Shown here in pieces: positions 5,529-9,032 of a stretch of DNA of 9,032 nucleotides (its first letter is position 1; every line of letters begins with the position of its first letter). Both the position numbers and the translations under genes were made by a program. A model generated the notes under the pieces. That model had not been told where the DNA came from, did no database searches, and saw only the letters and a program-made list of their open reading frames with translations. Origin of the DNA: Actinomycetes bacterium (lineage in GTDB: Bacteria > Actinomycetota > Acidimicrobiia > Acidimicrobiales > Palsa-688); NCBI GenBank assembly GCA_021808425.1, contig JAKBBS010000138.1, forward strand, positions 1 to 9,032. Reading direction: 5' to 3'.

Positions 5529-7736
5529 TCAATGGGCGAAACGGACGTGGGGCAGAACCCGGTCGAGCCAGGCGGGGCGATACCACATGTGGTGGCGCCC
5601 CAGGCGGAGCAGGACTGGGAGTAACACGAGTCGAACGACGAGGGCGTCGAGGGCGACTGCTACAGCGAGGATGACGCCCATTTCTTTAGGGGCGAGCGGC
5701 CCTGAGAGGGCGAAAGTCAAGAACACGGCGATCATCACCGCCGCCGCCGAGATGACGACCCGGCCCGAGGTGCCTACCGACCCGGTCATGGCGTGTTCAG
5801 CGTCGGGGTGGGTTTCGTAGCGCTCCTTTGCGGCGGACAGCAAGAAGAGGGTGTAGTCCATCGCTACACCGAAGACCATAGCCCCGAAGAACAGCGGCCC
5901 CCACGCGTCGACGAAGCCTTGCGGCGTGAAGTTGAGCAAGCCGGACAGATAGCCGTCCTGGAAGATGAGCCGGGCGATCCCGAACGCCCCGGCGACCGAG
6001 AGGCCGGTAACCACCACGCCGGTCAGGGCAACGAGCGGGGCTCCGAGCGCCACGAGAAGCAGCAGGAACCCGATGACGGCGAGCACGCCGAACACGAGAG
6101 GGGTGCGGCTCGCCAACGCGTTTTGCAAGTCGAGGTTCTCAGCTGCTGCGCCTCCCACGAGGCTGCCTGAGGGCAGGGTGCGCCGGATGAGGTTGATGGT
6201 GGACCCGGTTGCCTGCGTGGACGGCGCTGTGGTAGGCACGACTTGGTCGAGCGTCCAGCCACCCGACGTCGGCCCGGGCACCGTTGCTGCCACGCCAGGA
6301 GTGCGCGACAAGACGGCAAGGGCAGTGTTTTGGCTCGAGGCCGGCACGACGACCTGAAGGGTGCCGGGGGCGCCGGGCCCGAAAGCGTGGGTGACCTGGT
6401 TGTAGCCGATCCGGGCGTTTGCGGAGGCTGGGATGATGGTGATCGACGGCATCGAGGTGCGCAGCCCGATTACGGGGGCGGCGGCGAGGCCGAGGACGAC
6501 CAGCGCAGCCAGCCCAGCTGGTAGGGGGTGCCGCCATATGGTCCGCGCCCAGGCGTGGAGCCTCTGCTCAAGTTTGTATCCGTGAGGTTGGTCGGCCGAG
6601 CGGCCCCGGCCGACGAGGACGCGGCCGACGCGGACACGGCCGGAGTCGATGCGAGTGCCAAGCTTGCCCAACACGGCGGGGAGCAGAGTAAGGGTCGCGG
6701 CCAGCACCGAGATCACGGCGATCATGATCCCGAGTGCCATGGACCGGAAGGCGGGACTGGGCACGAGGAGGATAGCTGCAAGGGATGCGAGAACGGTCAG
6801 GGCGGAGAAGGCGACCGCCTTGCCGGCAGTGGCCATGGTTTCGGCGACCGACGCGGTCGCGGCAGCCCGATCGCCAGGGATAGCGTTTCGGCGGTGCATG
6901 GCGCCCCGGAAACGCACGACCAAGAAAAGCGCGTAGTCGATGCCGAGGGCCAGCGCGAACATGAGCGCGAAGTTCAGCGCCCATATGGATACTGGGGCGA
7001 TCTTGTCGGCCAGCACGAGGGCACCGGCAGCGACGAGCAGTCCGGCCATTGTCAGCATGAGAGGTAGGCCGGCCGCGACCAGGCTGCCGAAGGCGACAGC
7101 CAGGATCGCGATGGTGACCGGCCATGACAGCATCTCCGAGCGCATCATCGCCGAATGGTTTACCGAGTTGAAGTTGGCCCACAAAGCGCTGTCACCGGTG
7201 AGAGTGGCGCTCACGGTGCCGCTGCCGGCACGGCCTATGGGCCCGGCCAGCTGCTGGGCTGCTTTAACCATGGCGTTCGGTCCTGCCGCAGCGCCGGCGG
7301 TGATAATCCCGGTCCGTCCGTCGGGCGAAATTGACACCCCCGGCTGCGGTTCGACCACCGTGGAGACTGTTGATTCGGCCCGCAAAAGGTTTGTGACCTT
7401 GGCTATGACAGCTCGGGCGGCCGGGTCGGAACTGATCTGGCCGGCGCGGTCAACGACGACGACTTGCAGGGCGCTTGCACCGAGGCCGTGGAAGTCCCGC
7501 TGGATCACGTTGCGGGCTGCGACAGACTGCGACGTCGAATCCTGCCAGCCCGCCCCCGCCAGAGCGGACTGTACGCTGGGAGCGAAAAATCCGAATGCGA
7601 CGATTACCACGGCCCACGCGGTTACGACGATCCGAAGATGCGTGGCGGTCCACGTGCCCAGGCGGTACATCAATCCCGGTTCGCCGGATACCGATCGGTT
7701 TGTCGACGGGCGGGTAGAAACTTCGGCGACGCTCAT
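5529..7736 (-). CDS. MMPL/RND-superfamily membrane transporter
   Basis: A 735-residue exporter of the MMPL (hydrophobe/amphiphile) branch of the RND superfamily, located in the cytoplasmic membrane. It has the duplicated layout: one helix (about 33-52), a large extracytoplasmic loop (54-200), five helices (about 203-355), a basic linker (356-400), then helix 7 (about 405-424), a second loop (426-545) and five more helices (545-712). Both proton-relay Asp-Tyr pairs of MmpL proteins are present: D267-Y268 in GIDYALFLVVRFR and D627-Y628 in GVAMDYTLFLL. The length resembles small actinobacterial MMPL pumps rather than lipid-exporting MmpL3-type proteins with long C-terminal tails. The substrate is unknown; lipids, siderophores and drugs are handled by relatives. 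The ATG at 7736 overlaps the arsR stop as ATGA, implying translational coupling and ArsR control. Confidence 0.92.
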   Translation of the reverse strand: MSVAEVSTRPSTNRSVSGEPGLMYRLGTWTATHLRIVVTAWAVVIVAFGFFAPSVQSALAGAGWQDSTSQSVAARNVIQRDFHGLGASALQVVVVDRAGQISSDPAARAVIAKVTNLLRAESTVSTVVEPQPGVSISPDGRTGIITAGAAAGPNAMVKAAQQLAGPIGRAGSGTVSATLTGDSALWANFNSVNHSAMMRSEMLSWPVTIAILAVAFGSLVAAGLPLMLTMAGLLVAAGALVLADKIAPVSIWALNFALMFALALGIDYALFLVVRFRGAMHRRNAIPGDRAAATASVAETMATAGKAVAFSALTVLASLAAILLVPSPAFRSMALGIMIAVISVLAATLTLLPAVLGKLGTRIDSGRVRVGRVLVGRGRSADQPHGYKLEQRLHAWARTIWRHPLPAGLAALVVLGLAAAPVIGLRTSMPSITIIPASANARIGYNQVTHAFGPGAPGTLQVVVPASSQNTALAVLSRTPGVAATVPGPTSGGWTLDQVVPTTAPSTQATGSTINLIRRTLPSGSLVGGAAAENLDLQNALASRTPLVFGVLAVIGFLLLLVALGAPLVALTGVVVTGLSVAGAFGIARLIFQDGYLSGLLNFTPQGFVDAWGPLFFGAMVFGVAMDYTLFLLSAAKERYETHPDAEHAMTGSVGTSGRVVISAAAVMIAVFLTFALSGPLAPKEMGVILAVAVALDALVVRLVLLPVLLRLGRHHMWYRPAWLDRVLPHVRFAH
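6597..6641 (-). repeat. 15-bp tandem repeat in the MMPL linker
   Basis: About 2.5 copies of a 15-bp unit encode GRVRV, GRVLV and GRGRS (residues 366-380) in the cytoplasmic linker between the two halves of the transporter. The reading frame is kept and the result is a strongly basic segment. It probably expanded by replication slippage in GC-rich DNA. Confidence 0.55.
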
Positions 7737-8110
7737 CGGTGATCGACTATCTGTGTCAAATCAGCGCCGTCTGTGATGTCGGTGGGTAGGAGAGCATCCA
7801 GTTCGGCGACCCGGCGTCGGAGGCTTCCGCACACCATCTCGCACAGTTCGAACAGATCTGGATCGGCGATCGAGTAGTAGGCCTTGTTTCCTTCTTTCAC
7901 GCGTCTGACCAGGCCTTCCTCGAGCAGTATCCCCATGTGTTTGGACAGGTTCTGCTGGGAGGCCCCGGTGACGTTTTGAAGATCGGCGCCCGTTGCGGGG
8001 CCATCGCGCAGCGCGTCGAGGACATGGATCCGAGTCGGCTCGCTCAGCACCCTGAAGCGGTGGGCGATCAACTCGACGAGGGCGTCCGGAAGCGGTTTCG
8101 GCAAACTCAT
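7733..8110 (-). CDS. ArsR/SmtB-family transcriptional regulator
   Basis: A roughly 125-residue winged-helix repressor. Its core shows [24 protein letters not shown], the HTH segment [29 protein letters not shown] and the wing [17 protein letters not shown]. The classical alpha-3 metal-binding ELCVCD motif is absent. Instead a CxxxC pair (CEMVC) sits in the C-terminal helix, at residues 90 and 94 when counted from ATG 8110. The inducer could be a metal, an oxidant or a thiol-reactive molecule; the sequence does not decide. The frame also allows an ATG at 8128, but that codon falls inside the inverted-repeat operator, and ATG 8110 ([14 protein letters not shown]) gives the usual family N terminus, so 8110 is preferred. 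The stop codon overlaps the MMPL start by 4 bp, marking an autoregulated operon that probably also includes DUF302. Confidence 0.9.
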   Translation of the reverse strand: MSLPKPLPDALVELIAHRFRVLSEPTRIHVLDALRDGPATGADLQNVTGASQQNLSKHMGILLEEGLVRRVKEGNKAYYSIADPDLFELCEMVCGSLRRRVAELDALLPTDITDGADLTQIVDHR

Positions 8111-8119
8111 GTCCGCCAC

Positions 8120-8148
8120 ACTACACATCTTTACAACTGTGTAGTTGT
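8120..8148. promoter_or_regulatory. Probable ArsR operator: two overlapping inverted repeats
   Basis: ACTACACA (8120-8127) and TGTGTAGT (8138-8145) are perfect 8-bp inverted arms with a 10-bp spacer, so half-site centres are 18 bp apart. A second palindrome, ACAACT-gtgt-AGTTGT (8133-8148), overlaps the right arm. The region is AT-rich against its surroundings and lies directly upstream of the arsR ATG at 8110. On the minus strand GTGACA (8160-8155) is a plausible -35, with TGTAAA (8135-8130) a possible -10 at a long 19-bp spacing, so bound repressor would cover the promoter. The site also lies upstream of the divergent DUF255 gene and could affect it. Confidence 0.65.
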
Positions 8149-8187
8149 GATTGTTGTCACCCAGCTACTTGGAACACGGTCTTCAAG

Positions 8188-8201
8188 GGAGGGACGCCTC
8201 C
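8188..8201. other. Small GC-rich hairpin in the arsR/DUF255 intergenic region
   Basis: GGAGG (8188-8192) and CCTCC (8197-8201) form a 5-bp stem with a 4-nt loop, GACG. It would lie in the 5' leader of the DUF255 transcript if the promoter is upstream. On the plus strand it also contains a GGAGG sequence, but no start codon follows at a useful distance. The function is unknown. Confidence 0.2.
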
Positions 8202-8228
8202 TGGGTCATGACGCGCCAGACTGGGAAG

Positions 8229-8297
8229 ATGAGCGAAGTAGGCCCGAGACAGACGTCTGCAGCGGCGGACAGTGGCAAGATCAGCGGCCGGAAATGA
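8229..8297 (+). CDS. Possible 22-codon leader ORF upstream of the DUF255 gene
   Basis: An ATG at 8229 opens a 22-codon frame (beginning [10 protein letters not shown], ending ISGRK). Its TGA (8295-8297) overlaps the DUF255 ATG (8294-8296) as ATGA, the classic translational-coupling arrangement. The DUF255 start has no good Shine-Dalgarno sequence of its own, so re-initiation after this ORF would explain its translation. However, the leader's own ribosome binding site is poor (GGGA only 2 nt away) and its peptide has no recognisable features. Chance is a serious alternative. Confidence 0.25.
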   Translation: MSEVGPRQTSAAADSGKISGRK

Positions 8298-9032
8298 ACC
8301 GCCTGGCCCAAGAAACAAGCCCCTACCTACTCCAGCACGCCGAGAACCCGGTGGACTGGTACCCGTGGGGCGAGGAGGCCTTCGAAGCGGCGAGAGCCAG
8401 GGACGTGCCCATCCTGCTCTCCGTCGGGTACTCGGCCTGCCACTGGTGCCACGTGATGGCCCACGAGTGCTTCGAGGACGGCGAGGTAGCCGCCAAGATG
8501 AACGACCTCATGGTCAACGTCAAAGTCGACCGAGAGGAACGCCCCGACGTCGACAGCGTCTACATGGACGCCGTGCAGGCCATCACCGGCTCTGGGGGCT
8601 GGCCGATGACCGTTTTCCTCACGCCCGATGCGCGGCCGTTTCACGGGGGAACCTACTTCCCGCGAGCACAGTTTCTCGCTCTACTCGACAGGGTCGGCGA
8701 GCTTTGGGCGAACAGGCGTGCCGACCTAGACGATGCGGCCACACAACTCTCTGAAGCGGTTCGAGCGCAGACTTCGCTGCCTTCGGCGAGTTGGGCGGCA
8801 GGAGGGGACCCGGCCGCCGCATCCGACCCGGCGCTTCTTGAGCGCACCGGGGAAGCGCTGTTGGCCCGATTCGACCCCGACTGGGGCGGTTTCGCCAGAG
8901 CGCCAAAGTTCCCGCAACCCCCGATGCTCGAGGCGCTTCTGCAGGCAGCAGTAGCTACAGGCCGTTCAGACATGATGGCCGCAGTCACAACGACACTCGA
9001 CGCCATGGCGGCGGGCGGGATCTACGACCATC
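8294..9032 (+). CDS. DUF255 / YyaL (SPATA20-like) thioredoxin-domain protein (5' part only)
   Basis: The first 246 residues of a protein that is usually about 650-700 residues; the frame is still open at the right edge. The N-terminal DUF255 thioredoxin-like domain is clear: [21 protein letters not shown] (9-29), [18 protein letters not shown] (45-62) with the CxxC pair C49/C52, [17 protein letters not shown] (75-91) and [23 protein letters not shown] (101-123). The segment [15 protein letters not shown] (196-210) opens the following alpha/alpha-barrel domain, which resembles glycoside-hydrolase and epimerase folds. The family is widespread from bacteria to humans; its reaction is not firmly known, though the CxxC suggests redox chemistry. 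Residue 59 is Cys where many relatives have Ser. It is divergent from arsR across about 180 bp. The ATG at 8294 matches the usual start; no better Met lies upstream in frame. Confidence 0.9.
   Translation, partial: MNRLAQETSPYLLQHAENPVDWYPWGEEAFEAARARDVPILLSVGYSACHWCHVMAHECFEDGEVAAKMNDLMVNVKVDREERPDVDSVYMDAVQAITGSGGWPMTVFLTPDARPFHGGTYFPRAQFLALLDRVGELWANRRADLDDAATQLSEAVRAQTSLPSASWAAGGDPAAASDPALLERTGEALLARFDPDWGGFARAPKFPQPPMLEALLQAAVATGRSDMMAAVTTTLDAMAAGGIYDH

Noticed and set aside
6940..7776. 278-codon plus-strand open frame opposite the MMPL gene
   Set aside because: Composition and position mark it as a shadow of the transporter, whose helices and Asp-Tyr motifs are on the minus strand.
1..9032. 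CRISPR array, insertion sequence or prophage genes
   Set aside because: No regularly spaced direct repeats, transposase or integrase motifs, or terminal inverted repeats were seen on either strand.

Overview
The window is GC-rich, densely coded bacterial chromosome, most likely from an actinobacterium (Actinomycetota). Three observations point that way: a menaquinone gene pair (menA/menE), a response regulator and sensor kinase closely resembling mycobacterial DevR/DevS (DosR/DosS), and several genes with no Shine-Dalgarno sequence but a TANNNT box at leaderless-transcript distance. I see no rRNA, functional tRNA, insertion sequence, CRISPR array or origin.

Layout. Positions 1-1362 hold menaquinone synthesis: the 5' part of menA (minus strand, running off the left edge) and a complete menE (plus strand), with start codons only 20 bp apart. 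Positions 1407-2384 encode an aldo/keto reductase of the Kv-beta/AKR6 type with an intact catalytic tetrad. Positions 2325-2798 (minus) hold a small unrecognised two-helix membrane protein, followed by a non-coding stretch (2799-2986) with overlapping dyads and a tRNA T-arm look-alike. Positions 2987-4924 hold a divergent two-component pair: a single-GAF DevS-type histidine kinase (minus) and a DevR-type response regulator (plus). A 19-bp imperfect inverted repeat lies between them and covers -10-like boxes on both strands. Positions 5007-8110 (minus) look like a three-gene unit, arsR - mmpL - DUF302. The arsR and mmpL genes overlap by ATGA, and a strong inverted repeat lies in front of arsR. 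Positions 8294-9032 hold the N-terminal third of a thioredoxin-fold DUF255 (YyaL/SPATA20-like) protein, which runs off the right edge.

How the parts may work together. The kinase keeps the histidine and tyrosine that correspond to the haem ligand and distal tyrosine of DosS/DosT. The regulator keeps the three DNA-contacting residues of DosR. A gas- or redox-sensing pair that regulates its own divergent promoter is therefore a reasonable reading. Next to it lies a separate ArsR-controlled unit combining an RND/MmpL exporter with a DUF302 protein that has two cysteines in its conserved motifs. The ArsR lacks the classical alpha-3 metal cysteines but has a CxxxC pair near its C terminus, so a thiol, redox or small-molecule inducer is possible. 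No known system is identified with certainty. The DevRS-like pair and the ArsR-MmpL-DUF302 unit are the parts most worth following up.
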